A DNA stretch of 64,000 nt from an uncultured Eubacteriales bacterium. Its GTDB lineage: Bacteria > Bacillota > Clostridia > Oscillospirales > Acutalibacteraceae. The stretch is taken from positions 1 to 64,000 of the forward strand of contig CAKVEP010000007.1 in assembly GCA_934729465.1 (NCBI GenBank), read 5' to 3'. Both the position numbers and the translations under genes were made by a program. Positions within the stretch are counted from its first letter, which is position 1. Each line of letters opens with the position of its first letter. Positions 52,434 to 61,789 of the stretch are shown piece by piece. The notes under the pieces were generated by a model that was not told the DNA's origin, did no database searches, and saw nothing but the letters and a program-made list of their open reading frames with translations.

Positions 52434-53588
52434 TTGGCATCAGGAGCGAAAAGTATAGTTTTAAACAGAGAAGAAGACTGGAAAGAAAAAAGCGTGTTGT
52501 TCCACATAAGTTTTGATAACGATGAATTAGTATCGGAAAACAAAACAGGTGAAAATGGAGTGTATATCTCGAACTGTTTTGACAGCGGTGAAAACGAAAC
52601 AGTTTGGCATAGATTAAGATTAAACGTAGATTTACCACCCACAGGCTCGTTAAAACTTAGATTGTATGCAAGCGATGAAACAAGCGTTATAATACCGGCT
52701 TCCGGAGGAAAGGGAATGTCTAGGGTAAATATCAACGAGTTTATATCAGACAAAAGTGTTAATATAAACAGAAAGGTTGATATGTTTGATTACATAGGTG
52801 CGAGATTGTATGAAAATCCTAACGACGTGCTTATGTTTGACCAAGTTGGAAGGTATTTATGGGTTTGTATAGAAATAATTAACTACGAGCAGGAAAAAAC
52901 AATAATAAAAAGCATGAAAATAGAATTTCCGAGAGTGTCATTTGTTGACTACTTGCCCGAGATATATAAGGAAGGACTTAACACAGATTCATTTTTATCA
53001 CGTTATTTGGGAATATTCCAAAATATATATGTTGACCTTGAAGACCGAATAGACGTTACTCCAACGAACTTTGACCCCAATACTACAACAAAGGGATTTC
53101 TTAATTGGATGGCAGAGTGGTTCTCGATAAAGGACGCAGCGATATGGGGAGAAAAAAAGCTTAGAATGATACTTAGAGATTCAGTTAAGATTTACAAAAT
53201 GAAAGGTACAAAACGAGCCATTTCGAAGATAGTAGAGGCGTACACAGGCATTGAACCGATAATAGTTGAAAAGTTTGATATAAAGGAAAATCAGTATTAT
53301 CAAAAGCATAAAAGCCTTATGGACGAGCTATATGGCGACAATGGATTTGTATTTACAGTTATAATAAGCGACAAATACGTTAAATCTTCAGAGGAGTATA
53401 TAGAATTGTTAAGAGTAATAAATAGCGTAAAACCGATAGATTCAATATGTAACTTAGTGGTGCTGAACGACAAAATTTATTTAGACCATCACTGTTATAT
53501 GGGAATGAATTCGTATATAGCACAAAATCAAAATCTTGTTATAGGAGAAGGTCAGCAGGATTTAAACACATTAATGATTGCAGAATAA
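52434..53588 (+). CDS. Baseplate-associated tail protein, gpI-like (TIGR02242 type)
   Basis: 384 residues from TTG 52434 (GGGGGTG upstream). VSFVDYLPEIYKEGLNTDSFLS-type start of the core at about residue 165, then LGIFQNIYVDLEDRID and GFLNWMAEWFSI, MKGTKRAISKIVEAYTGIEP. This is the tail protein I-like family that caps the baseplate genes in such loci. The N-terminal 160 residues are beta-rich and may bind fibres. Confidence 0.85.
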   Translation: MASGAKSIVLNREEDWKEKSVLFHISFDNDELVSENKTGENGVYISNCFDSGENETVWHRLRLNVDLPPTGSLKLRLYASDETSVIIPASGGKGMSRVNINEFISDKSVNINRKVDMFDYIGARLYENPNDVLMFDQVGRYLWVCIEIINYEQEKTIIKSMKIEFPRVSFVDYLPEIYKEGLNTDSFLSRYLGIFQNIYVDLEDRIDVTPTNFDPNTTTKGFLNWMAEWFSIKDAAIWGEKKLRMILRDSVKIYKMKGTKRAISKIVEAYTGIEPIIVEKFDIKENQYYQKHKSLMDELYGDNGFVFTVIISDKYVKSSEEYIELLRVINSVKPIDSICNLVVLNDKIYLDHHCYMGMNSYIAQNQNLVIGEGQQDLNTLMIAE

Positions 53589-53620
53589 AATAAAAAAATA
53601 GCGTTAAAGGAGGACTTGCG

Positions 53621-53929
53621 GTGGAAAAACAAATGTTAGATAAAATTGAAGCTTTATTAAACGACGAAGACTTTATGATGGCATTGTTGGCGCAAGACAC
53701 AGCTGAAGATGTGAAGGCACTATTTTTACAGCAAGAAATAGAGCTTTCGGATGAATATGTGGAAAATCTGGGGAAAATGCTAGTAAAGCTTCTAACAAGA
53801 GGCGGAGAACTCACAGATGAAGATTTAGCTGAAATTTCCGGGGGAAGAGATTTCGGAAGTCGGATTAATTTGGACTTTATAAATAATTTAAAAAATGATG
53901 TATCAATTGGAAACTGGCTTAAATTTTAA
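53621..53929 (+). CDS. Small protein with RiPP/Nif11-like leader and double glycine
   Basis: 102 residues from GTG 53621 with GGAGGA eight bases upstream. Residues 1-73 are helical and acidic (LDKIEALLNDEDFMMALLAQ) and end ELTDEDLAEISGG at 63-75, the pattern of double-glycine leaders in Nif11- and bacteriocin-type precursors. The last 27 residues (RDFGSRINLDFINNLKND and VSIGNWLKF) would be the core; it has no Cys. No peptidase-transporter or modifying enzyme is nearby. It may be a cargo peptide or a small structural protein of the injection system. Confidence 0.7.
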   Translation: MEKQMLDKIEALLNDEDFMMALLAQDTAEDVKALFLQQEIELSDEYVENLGKMLVKLLTRGGELTDEDLAEISGGRDFGSRINLDFINNLKNDVSIGNWLKF

Positions 53930-53965
53930 ATAGAGATATAAAATATTTGAGAGGGGTATAATGAT

Positions 53966-55756
53966 ATGAACAATAAGCAGTATTATTCGTGTGAGCGTAA
54001 TCATTACTTTTTTGGTAAGCTTATGACCGTAAGGGACTTTGAGAGTGAACAAATTTACTTCAACTCAAAAAGACGCCTTATAAACAGAATGTTAAACGGA
54101 GTTGGAATAGTTTCGGGACTAGACGTAATTCTTGTTGACAACAAAACATTTTCACTTGAACCGGGAATGGCTCTTGACTACATGGGAAGAGAAGTGGTGG
54201 TTTCAGAGCCTTGTATTAGACGTTTAAATGTTATTGAAGGGTTTGAAGAGAATAAGGACAAAGGAATATTGTATTTATGCATTAGATACAAGGAAGACTT
54301 AACAGAAACAACCTTTTCAGTTGCAGGGTCAGGCAAAAATAGTGGTGTTGGTGAGGAATATAATAGAATATCAGAAAATTATGAGTTATTTTTAACCCCG
54401 ACGGCTCCAAATGAACAAGAATTAAAGCTTGATAATTTAGTAACGCAGAAGATAGAATTATACAATAAAGACGGAATAAAAATTATTTTGAATGCATCAA
54501 GATATGTAAATCCTGGCAAATGTATAAAAATGTCGGTAACGTTTGAAAAGGAAAATGTTGAAGCTCCGGTTAAATATTCGTTTGACATTGGCGGAGAGTT
54601 CTTTAGAAACACAAACGGAGATAAAAAATTTAAAGTTGAGTATCAGGAATCAGAGGTTTCAACATATAAATCGAATACAGTAGATTTGTTTATGTATTGC
54701 GACGCCACAGTTGATGCACTTTCGAATTTAATTGTAGACAAAGATTCATTTAAATTAACCGTTGGAAAAGATGAATTTTCTATAGAAAAAGATATAGAAA
54801 TTCCTGTGTCTATAAAAAACACTCCAATACGTGATTTGATAACGAATGATTATTACGCTAAGCATTTTGTAGACACAATAGAAAATGTTGACGGAAAAGA
54901 AATTTATCTTGCAAAATTCCATATAGTAACGAACCAAATCACATATTTTATAGAAGGATTTGAAAAACATCCGTTTAAACAGTATTTGTTTAGCAACGAG
55001 CTGATGAGAGTGCTTGAGAACGTCGACGTAGACAACCTTAAAGCTCCGGTTGTTGATAATGAAAAATTTATATCAAAAGAAGTTAATCCAGAGGTAAAGG
55101 AAATCCCCGAGCCGAAGATAGACAACATTATGACAGGCGTTGAAAGAATAAATTTAGGATTTAACCCTAAGGTTGGAAAATCCTATTATTCATATGAGTT
55201 TGTACATGGTTTAGGAGAAGGGAATGTTGCCGTAGTAACAGCGATAGACAACAAGGCTAATTATCTCACAGACGAAAAAGGCTTATTAGTGTTTGGAGAC
55301 AAAGGTATATTTGGTAAAGAAGAGATAAGTGTGTCTGCGCCAAACGTACAAATAGCAGCAATAGCTAACTCGGAAAAGGGTACGATACGTTTAGGAGTAA
55401 GGCTTGTTGAAAAAACAACAGCTCAGGCAGTAGACGTGCGCTGGTGGGCGTTCAAGCCTGTTGAAACCATTAAACCGGAAGAAGACTTAGCTATAGATGA
55501 AGACATAAAGGTTGTTATAACGCCAAACACAACGAGGGTAAAACCGCTTGAGAAGGTAAGGTTTGAAGCACATATTGAAGGGTCAAACAGCCAAGAAATA
55601 CGTTGGGCAATGGCTGAAAGTAATACCGGAACGATAGACAATAATGGACTATACTCAGCACCGGCAAAAGAAGGCGTGTATGAAATAAAGGCATACAGCG
55701 TTAAATTCTCAGACAAGAGTACTTCAGCTTATGTTGTTGTAAGTTCAGCAGAATAG
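53966..55756 (+). CDS. Terminal injection-system protein with Ig-like C-terminus
   Basis: 596 residues. The N-terminal 60 residues (RNHYFFGKLMTVRDFESEQ, YFNSKRRLINRMLNGVGIVSGL) form a module I associate with large proteins at the end of contractile-injection loci. The centre is beta-rich. Residues 410-500 form one domain (YSYEFVHGLGEGNVAVVTAI), and 510-596 look like a bacterial Ig fold (VVITPNTTRVKPLEKVRFEA, AYVVVSSAE). It may be a fibre, collar or surface-binding component. No signal peptide. Confidence 0.7.
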   Translation: MNNKQYYSCERNHYFFGKLMTVRDFESEQIYFNSKRRLINRMLNGVGIVSGLDVILVDNKTFSLEPGMALDYMGREVVVSEPCIRRLNVIEGFEENKDKGILYLCIRYKEDLTETTFSVAGSGKNSGVGEEYNRISENYELFLTPTAPNEQELKLDNLVTQKIELYNKDGIKIILNASRYVNPGKCIKMSVTFEKENVEAPVKYSFDIGGEFFRNTNGDKKFKVEYQESEVSTYKSNTVDLFMYCDATVDALSNLIVDKDSFKLTVGKDEFSIEKDIEIPVSIKNTPIRDLITNDYYAKHFVDTIENVDGKEIYLAKFHIVTNQITYFIEGFEKHPFKQYLFSNELMRVLENVDVDNLKAPVVDNEKFISKEVNPEVKEIPEPKIDNIMTGVERINLGFNPKVGKSYYSYEFVHGLGEGNVAVVTAIDNKANYLTDEKGLLVFGDKGIFGKEEISVSAPNVQIAAIANSEKGTIRLGVRLVEKTTAQAVDVRWWAFKPVETIKPEEDLAIDEDIKVVITPNTTRVKPLEKVRFEAHIEGSNSQEIRWAMAESNTGTIDNNGLYSAPAKEGVYEIKAYSVKFSDKSTSAYVVVSSAE

Positions 55757-55797
55757 TATTATTAAAGTATAAATTAAAAGCGAATAATTGAAAAAAC

Positions 55798-55836
55798 AAG
55801 CTCATGCTAAAATTTACTTTAAGCATGAGCTTTAAA
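55798..55836. terminator. Terminator at the end of the injection-system locus
   Basis: A perfect eleven-pair stem (AAGCTCATGCT with AGCATGAGCTT) and a 13-base loop, with A run to the left and T-rich sequence to the right. It also suits the convergent minus-strand gene. Confidence 0.85.
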
Positions 55837-55838
55837 TT

Positions 55839-56030
55839 TTATAGTTTGTTAATTTCTATCCATTTTCTCGCACGGTTCACGTTTTCATCTGAGGCAATAG
55901 GAGTGTTGCTGTTAGGCAGCTTAGTGTTAGGATAAATTTCAGGTATTGCTAATTTGCTTTGCGGTTGAGAATTTATCAAATTTTTGATAAAATTATGATT
56001 TTTAAAATGTTTTGGCTTGTATATCCCCAT
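55839..56030 (-). CDS. Small DUF3787-like protein
   Basis: 63 residues from ATG 56030, with AGGATGTG upstream on its strand. The C-terminus (IASDENVNRARKWIEINKL) resembles DUF3787 proteins of Clostridia, which end in a similar ENVxxAKEWVE helix. The rest is proline- and asparagine-rich. Function unknown. It ends at the shared terminator. Confidence 0.55.
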   Translation of the reverse strand: MGIYKPKHFKNHNFIKNLINSQPQSKLAIPEIYPNTKLPNSNTPIASDENVNRARKWIEINKL

Positions 56031-56182
56031 AAAAACACATCCTGATATAAAATTTATGCATTAAAGACATAAATATATTTTCCCCGATTTTTTAATATGC
56101 ATACACAATTTTTGTAAGATTTATCACACATAGTTTTTTAAAAGCAAACATAAACATTAATAAAAACGTTGGAGTGATAAAT

Positions 56183-57328
56183 TTGAGAAAAATCAAAAAA
56201 ATTTGTAGTATAATAATAGCTTTTTGTATAGTGATAGCAAGCACGGTTGAGGTTAGTGCAGAAAACGAAATAGAAGTAACGGCACCGAGTGCTATTTTAA
56301 TGGAGCAAAATACAGGGAAAGTATTGTTTGAAAAAAACGCAGATGAAGTTCGTACGGGAGCTTCGCTAATGAAAATAATGTGTTTACTTATTGCTATGGA
56401 ACGTATAGATGAAAATAAGTTATCTTTAACCGAGACAGTAACAGCGAGTGATAATGCAGCAGAAGTAAAAGGAGCGGATGTGTGGATAAAATCGGGAGAA
56501 AGCATGAAAGTGGAAGATTTAATAAAAGCGATTGCGATGGTTTCGGCTAATGACGCCACGGTTGCGTTGGCAGAAAGAATTGCAGGTTCGGAGCAAAAAT
56601 TTGTTGAAATGGAGAACGAGAAGACAAAGCAACTCGGAATGCAAAACACGGTATTTAAAGATGCAGTTGGTTCTGAGGAGAGCGGAAGTGTGACAAGTGC
56701 AAGAGATGTGGCTCTTATGTCGAGAGAATTAATGCGATACAAAAATATAATACCCTACGTAACGTCGTGGATAGACCACCTAAGAGATGGTCAAACACAA
56801 ATAGTAAATACGAATAAAATGGTCAGAACCTATCAAGGAACAACAGGTCTTAAAACGGGAACGAGTGAAAAATCAGGGAGCTGTATATCTGCAACGGCAC
56901 AAAAAGACGGAATGGAATTAATAGCTGTGGCGCTTGGGTGCAGCAACAGTAAAGACAGGTTTAAAGACGCAACCGTTTTATTAGACACCGGATTTTCGGA
57001 ATACAAATCAATTAAACCCAGACTTCCTGAAGATATACCTAACTTTATAAAGGTGAAAAATGGTATGCAAAGCGAAGTTGAGCTGACAACTGAAGTCGAT
57101 GGAGAGTTCCTTGTTAAAAAAGGTGAGGAAAAATCGATTTCGTGTAGCGTGGAGCTGAAAGAAGAATTAACAGCTCCCGTATCTAAGGGAGAAGAAGCGG
57201 GTAAACTTATTTATAAGCTCGGAGATGAAATCCTCGCAGAGTATGGTATATACACAATTTATGATGTGGAACAGGTTAATTTTAAATCTGTGTTTAATGG
57301 GATAGTGTTGCAATTTTTGAAATTGTAA
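56183..57328 (+). CDS. dacF: D-alanyl-D-alanine carboxypeptidase (DacF/PBP5-like)
   Basis: 381 residues from TTG 56183 with TTGGAG upstream. A signal peptide (KKICSIIIAFCIVIASTVEVSA) is followed by the penicillin-binding fold: SLMK in RTGASLMKIM, SAN in MVSANDATVALAERI and KTG in TTGLKTGTSEKSG. A C-terminal PBP5 domain and an amphipathic membrane anchor (NGIVLQFLKL) follow. It trims the terminal D-alanine from peptidoglycan stems. Confidence 0.93.
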   Translation: MRKIKKICSIIIAFCIVIASTVEVSAENEIEVTAPSAILMEQNTGKVLFEKNADEVRTGASLMKIMCLLIAMERIDENKLSLTETVTASDNAAEVKGADVWIKSGESMKVEDLIKAIAMVSANDATVALAERIAGSEQKFVEMENEKTKQLGMQNTVFKDAVGSEESGSVTSARDVALMSRELMRYKNIIPYVTSWIDHLRDGQTQIVNTNKMVRTYQGTTGLKTGTSEKSGSCISATAQKDGMELIAVALGCSNSKDRFKDATVLLDTGFSEYKSIKPRLPEDIPNFIKVKNGMQSEVELTTEVDGEFLVKKGEEKSISCSVELKEELTAPVSKGEEAGKLIYKLGDEILAEYGIYTIYDVEQVNFKSVFNGIVLQFLKL

Positions 57329-57373
57329 AATATAATCTTAGAGTTATAATAAATAGTTTTAGGAGTGAAACGT

Positions 57374-58711
57374 ATGTGTATAAATTTAGTTACTAAATAC
57401 TTGAAAGATTATATAAAAGATGAAGAATATGAATTGATATTTCCGCAGGTTGAGATGTCGCATAATTTGTTACACAGCAAGAAAGGAGCCGGAAACGACT
57501 TTACAGGCTGGGTTAATTTGCCGTGTGAATATGATAGAAAAGAATTTGAAGATATAAAATTAACAGCGGAAAAAATAAAGAAAAATTCCGATGTGCTTGT
57601 AGTTATAGGGATAGGTGGCTCGTACCTTGGAGCCAGAGCTGTTATTGAGTATATGAAGTCGGTAAACTATAATCTTTTAAATGAAAATACTCCTAAAATT
57701 TATTTTGTGGGCAACAATATGAGTTCGAGCTATATCCTCGATGTTTTAAAGCTGTGTGAAAACAAGGAAGTTTCAATAAATGTGATATCAAAGTCTGGAA
57801 CAACCACCGAGCCTGCCATAGCGTTTAGAATCTTTAGAGAATTTATGGAAAATAAATACGGAAAAGAAGAAGCTAAAAAACGTATATATTGTACAACAGA
57901 CCAACGCAAAGGTACTCTAAAAGAGCTTTCGGACGCAAATGGATACAAAACATTTGTAATTCCCGACAATATCGGCGGTAGATTTTCTGTGTTAACGGCG
58001 GTGGGATTACTTCCGATAGCAGTGAGCGGAGTTAACATAGATGAGCTTATGAAGGGCGCAGCAAAAGCACAGCTCGATTTTTCAAATGCTGATATTAGTA
58101 AAAATATTTGTTATAAATATGCAGCTATTAGAAATATTCTATATAGAAAAGGAAAATTAATAGAGGTGTTTGCAAGCTATGAACCTAATCTTTTGATGCT
58201 TGCTGAGTGGTGGAAACAGCTTTACGGCGAAAGCGAGGGCAAAGACGGCAAAGGATTATTTCCGGCTGCTGTTCAGTTTTCAACTGACTTACACTCTATG
58301 GGACAGTATATTCAGGACGGAAACAGAATAATGTTTGAAACAGTACTGTTTTTAAACAGAGAGAAAAGCGGGATAACAATAAAAGAAAGCAAGGAAAACG
58401 GCGACGGATTGAATTTTCTTTCAGGAAAAACAGTGTCTTATGTAAACAAGAAGGCTTTTGAAGGTACGCTTATAGCTCACTGCGACGGAGGAGTACCGAA
58501 TATTTTGATAGACATAAAAGATGATTCAGAGAGTACCCTTGGATATTTAATTTACTTTTTTGAAAAAGCGTGTGCAATTTCCGGATATATGCTAGGAGTA
58601 AATCCATTTAATCAGCCCGGGGTGGAAGCTTATAAAAAGAATATGTTTGCGTTGCTTGGAAAACCCGGATATGAAAAAGAAAAGGAAAAACTTGAGCTTA
58701 GGTTAAAGTAA
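57374..58711 (+). CDS. pgi: Glucose-6-phosphate isomerase
   Basis: 445 residues from ATG 57374 with AGGAG upstream. Motifs: [48 protein letters not shown] and the C-terminal [14 protein letters not shown]. This is the short Firmicute form. It interconverts glucose-6-P and fructose-6-P. Confidence 0.96.
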   Translation: MCINLVTKYLKDYIKDEEYELIFPQVEMSHNLLHSKKGAGNDFTGWVNLPCEYDRKEFEDIKLTAEKIKKNSDVLVVIGIGGSYLGARAVIEYMKSVNYNLLNENTPKIYFVGNNMSSSYILDVLKLCENKEVSINVISKSGTTTEPAIAFRIFREFMENKYGKEEAKKRIYCTTDQRKGTLKELSDANGYKTFVIPDNIGGRFSVLTAVGLLPIAVSGVNIDELMKGAAKAQLDFSNADISKNICYKYAAIRNILYRKGKLIEVFASYEPNLLMLAEWWKQLYGESEGKDGKGLFPAAVQFSTDLHSMGQYIQDGNRIMFETVLFLNREKSGITIKESKENGDGLNFLSGKTVSYVNKKAFEGTLIAHCDGGVPNILIDIKDDSESTLGYLIYFFEKACAISGYMLGVNPFNQPGVEAYKKNMFALLGKPGYEKEKEKLELRLK

Positions 58712-58762
58712 AAGGACGTAGTGTACAATCCCAAAAATAAAATATATTAGGGGGAGTAAATT

Positions 58763-59179
58763 ATGTTGTCATTAATTGCAGGTAAAGTTGGAGCGGGAAA
58801 AACAAAAAAGCTCGTGGAAATAGCAAATAAAGATGCGGAAAATTGTAAGGGAAGTATAATATTTATTGAAAGAGGAAATGAGCTAAAGTTTGATTTATCC
58901 CACAATATTAGGTTAGTGGATATTAATAAATATTCAATTCACGATTTTGATGTGTTATATGGATTTATTTGCGGAATATGCTCAGATAATTATGATATTT
59001 CGGAAATTTTTGTTGACACGGTACTAAGCGTTGGAAGCGAAAATTTACATGAATTTGAAGTATTTGTGGGAATGATTAAGGACATATCAGAAAAAAGAAA
59101 TATAAAAATATATATGTCTGTGTCGATAGAGTTTAAGCACTTACCAAGCTTTATTTCCAGGGAAATACAAAAAAATTAA
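58763..59179 (+). CDS. Small P-loop protein
   Basis: 138 residues with AGGGGGAG upstream. The Walker A loop GKVGAGKTKKL at 7-17 is clear, and EIFVDTVLSVGS could be Walker B. Clostridial proteins of this type are often labelled PilT-like without evidence. No partner genes nearby. Function unknown. Confidence 0.75.
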   Translation: MLSLIAGKVGAGKTKKLVEIANKDAENCKGSIIFIERGNELKFDLSHNIRLVDINKYSIHDFDVLYGFICGICSDNYDISEIFVDTVLSVGSENLHEFEVFVGMIKDISEKRNIKIYMSVSIEFKHLPSFISREIQKN

Positions 59180-59192
59180 AATATGTATTATC

Positions 59193-59237
59193 AGTAGGGT
59201 CATTGCACAATATAATTGTGATGACCCTACTTTTTTA
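59193..59237 (+). terminator. Terminator after the P-loop gene
   Basis: An eleven-pair stem (AGTAGGGTCAT with ATGACCCTACT) plus an inner CACAA/TTGTG stem, followed by seven T. Confidence 0.9.
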
Positions 59238-59253
59238 AAAGGAAAGAGATAAT

Positions 59254-59596
59254 ATGAATTTCAAAAATATCGCTGAATAAAAGCGTGAGGAAAACGGATT
59301 AATATATTACAAAATACCTAATATAAACGTTAACAGCAAAGAATTTGAGATAAAGGTAGTTAAAAATCATGAATACACAAATTTTTGGAAAATTAAATTT
59401 TCTCAAACATATCTCCGATAAATCCTTAGTTACTTTGACTAAAGACAATCCTACCGGGAAATCCCGCAAATTAACTTACCTCGTCTTAATAAAGCCTATT
59501 AAAGAAGGAAAATGTTAAGGGGAAAATATCTATGAAAAATTAATGCAAACAGTGTTAAAACAGAGTAATTTATTGCTTGACAAAATTAAAGAATAA
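59254..59596 (+). pseudogene. Decayed small gene with stops and a frameshift
   Basis: A good ribosome site (AGGAAAGAG) and ATG lead to MNFKNIAE then TAA. The same frame continues with coding-like sequence (KREENGLIYYKIPNINVNSK) to about 59418, then a second frame carries on (RKLTYLVLIKPIKEGKC, stop, GENIYEKLMQTVLKQSNLLL) to TAA at 59594. Several stops and one shift mark a dead gene. No family recognised. Confidence 0.6.
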
Positions 59597-59631
59597 TTAT
59601 ATAATAAACTGGTGTGACAGTGAGGTGAGCT

Positions 59632-60126
59632 GTGATTATTAATCTTGAAGAAATATTTTTACATGGTAAGCCATTAAAAATTGACCATTATCCTATAAAT
59701 ATTGACGTTCAAGACTTGCCAAGGCAAGACATAAAAAATTGTAAAGCCGAGGCGTGCGTGAGTATAGAAAAGGTTATGAGCGATGTTTATTTAGAGGCAG
59801 AGGTTAATTTGGCGTTTGATTGTTTGTGTGATAATTGTGTGGAATCTATTAAAAAGAATCTTAGTTTTTCGTTTAAACACTTACTCGTTGTAAAAGAGGA
59901 AGCGGACAGTGATGTGGACTGTATAAGCGTTAAGGACTATAAACTTGATTTGGATTCTTTAATTATTGAAGACATTATATTGGAATTTCCAAGCAAAATA
60001 TTGTGTAGTAATGATTGTTTAGGATTATGCCTTAAATGCGGCAGAAATTTAAATCATGGCGACTGTGGCTGTGCAAAAAAGAGCGTAGACCCTCGGTTGG
60101 AGGCTCTGAAAAGTTGGCTTTATTAA
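59632..60126 (+). CDS. yceD: YceD/DUF177 family protein
   Basis: 164 residues from GTG 59632 with GAGGTGAG upstream. It has CLCDNCVESI with a Cys pair in the centre and the family C-terminus LCSNDCLGLCLKCGRNLNHGDC. DUF177 proteins stand upstream of rpmF in most bacteria and act in 23S rRNA/50S maturation. The Cys-rich motif suggests zinc binding. Confidence 0.9.
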   Translation: MIINLEEIFLHGKPLKIDHYPINIDVQDLPRQDIKNCKAEACVSIEKVMSDVYLEAEVNLAFDCLCDNCVESIKKNLSFSFKHLLVVKEEADSDVDCISVKDYKLDLDSLIIEDIILEFPSKILCSNDCLGLCLKCGRNLNHGDCGCAKKSVDPRLEALKSWLY

Positions 60127-60180
60127 GGATTATATTAACATCTTAACAACGATGTTTTAATTTTTAAGGAGGTGCTCGGG

Positions 60181-60369
60181 ATGGGTGCAATATGTCCTAA
60201 GAGAAAAACGTCTAAGGCAAGAAGAAATAAAAGACGTTCAAATGTGTGGAAAATACAGGCTCCGGCTCTTGTAAAATGCGATAAGTGTGGAGAGTATAAA
60301 CTATCACATAGAGTTTGCAGAGTATGCGGATACTATAACGGTAGAGAAGTGCTCAAAAAGGAAGCTTAA
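60181..60369 (+). CDS. rpmF: 50S ribosomal protein L32
   Basis: 62 residues from ATG 60181 with AAGGAGGTG upstream. [19 protein letters not shown] is the L32 N-terminus, and the zinc ribbon CDKCGEYK...CRVCGYY keeps all four Cys, the Zn-binding form. Confidence 0.96.
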   Translation: MGAICPKRKTSKARRNKRRSNVWKIQAPALVKCDKCGEYKLSHRVCRVCGYYNGREVLKKEA

Positions 60370-60382
60370 GAGCTGAGGTGTT

Positions 60383-60416
60383 ATAGAGGAGGAAATAATC
60401 CTTCTCTATTTTTTTG
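60383..60416 (+). terminator. Terminator of yceD-rpmF
   Basis: An eleven-pair stem (ATAGAGGAGGA with TCCTTCTCTAT, one wobble) followed by seven T. Confidence 0.85.
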
Positions 60417-60444
60417 ATAAGAAAAAGAAAGGATGTGAGTTAGC

Positions 60445-61779
60445 ATGGGGATGCCTGTAATAGCGATAGTTGGAAGACCAAATGTTGGAAAATCTACTCT
60501 TTTTAATAAACTTATAGGTCAAAGATTGTCGATAGTTGACGACTCTTCTGGAGTGACGAGAGATAGAATATACGGTGAGTGTGAGTGGAGAAACAGAAAA
60601 GTTAAATTAATAGACACCGGAGGGATAGAGCCGTTTTCAGATGACCCTATACTTTCTCAGATGAGAAGACAAGCGGAGCTTGCGATAAGTACAGCAGACG
60701 TTATTGTGATGGTGGTTGACGTTAAATCGGGGGTTGTTTCGGCTGATGAAGAAGTGGCAATAATGCTGAAAAGAAGCGGAAGACCTGTAGTGTTGTGTGT
60801 TAATAAGTGCGACAAAATAGGGGAACCTGAATCGGAATTTTACGAATTTTATAATTTGGGGCTAGGTGAGCCTATTCAGGTTTCGTCTGTACACGGTCAC
60901 GGAACCGGAGATTTGCTTGATGCAATTTATGATAATTTGCCTGAAGACTATTCAGATGAAGAAGTTGAAGATGATGCAAATATTGCTGTAATAGGAAAGC
61001 CTAATGTTGGAAAGTCTTCACTGATAAACAGTATATCCGGCAAGGAAAGATGTATAGTATCAAACGTCGCGGGAACGACTCGTGACAGCATAGATATGAG
61101 AATATCTAATAGTTTTGGAACGTATAATTTTATCGATACAGCCGGAATAAGGCGTAAAAGTAAAATTAACGAGTCTATAGAAAAATACAGTATAATAAGA
61201 GCGAAACTTGCGATAGAACGTAGCGACGTTTGTTTGATTATGATTGACGCTTGCGAGGGAGTAACGGAGCAGGACACTAAGATTGCAGGAATGGCGCATG
61301 AAGCAGGAAAAGCGAGTGTTATAGTGGTCAATAAATGGGACGCTATCGAGAAAAACGACAAAACTATGACAGAATACAGAAAAAAAATAGAAAAAGAATT
61401 TGCGTTTATGTCGTATGCTCCGATTGTGTTTATATCGGCTAAAACAGGGCAAAGGCTAGACAGAATTTTTGTATTAATAAATCATGTTTTAAATTCTGCA
61501 GCAATGCGTATATCAACCGGTATGATAAATGATTTGTTGTCGCAGGCAGTGTCTAGGGTACAGCCTCCAACGGATAAAGGCAAAAGGCTTAAGATATATT
61601 ATATGACTCAAGTTGGAGTAAAGCCGCCAACGTTCGTGTGCTTTGTTAATACGGCTGAATTATTTCACTTTTCATATCAAAGGTATATAGAAAATTGTAT
61701 AAGGAGTACTTTTGGTTTGGAGGGGACGCCCATAAGATTTATAATAAGGGAGAAGGGCGAGAAAGATAATAGGAGATGA
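60445..61779 (+). CDS. der: Ribosome-assembly GTPase Der (EngA)
   Basis: 444 residues. Two tandem GTPase domains: GRPNVGKS with LIDTGGIE and NKCDK, then GKPNVGKS near residue 183 with FIDTAGIRRK and NKWDAIEK. The C-terminal KH-like domain ends IRFIIREKGEKD. It is needed for 50S assembly. plsY follows ten bases later, a standard Clostridia order. Confidence 0.97.
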   Translation: MGMPVIAIVGRPNVGKSTLFNKLIGQRLSIVDDSSGVTRDRIYGECEWRNRKVKLIDTGGIEPFSDDPILSQMRRQAELAISTADVIVMVVDVKSGVVSADEEVAIMLKRSGRPVVLCVNKCDKIGEPESEFYEFYNLGLGEPIQVSSVHGHGTGDLLDAIYDNLPEDYSDEEVEDDANIAVIGKPNVGKSSLINSISGKERCIVSNVAGTTRDSIDMRISNSFGTYNFIDTAGIRRKSKINESIEKYSIIRAKLAIERSDVCLIMIDACEGVTEQDTKIAGMAHEAGKASVIVVNKWDAIEKNDKTMTEYRKKIEKEFAFMSYAPIVFISAKTGQRLDRIFVLINHVLNSAAMRISTGMINDLLSQAVSRVQPPTDKGKRLKIYYMTQVGVKPPTFVCFVNTAELFHFSYQRYIENCIRSTFGLEGTPIRFIIREKGEKDNRR

Positions 61780-61789
61780 ATTTCTTAGT

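Noticed and set aside
52082..52753. 223-residue minus-strand ORF across two baseplate genes
   Set aside because: It spans the junction of two clear plus-strand genes and has no supporting motifs.
36526..55756. Complete myophage or R-type bacteriocin
   Set aside because: No capsid, portal, terminase, holin or endolysin accompanies the contractile genes, and the sheath, zinc-ribbon and DUF6760-like proteins are those of extracellular injection loci.
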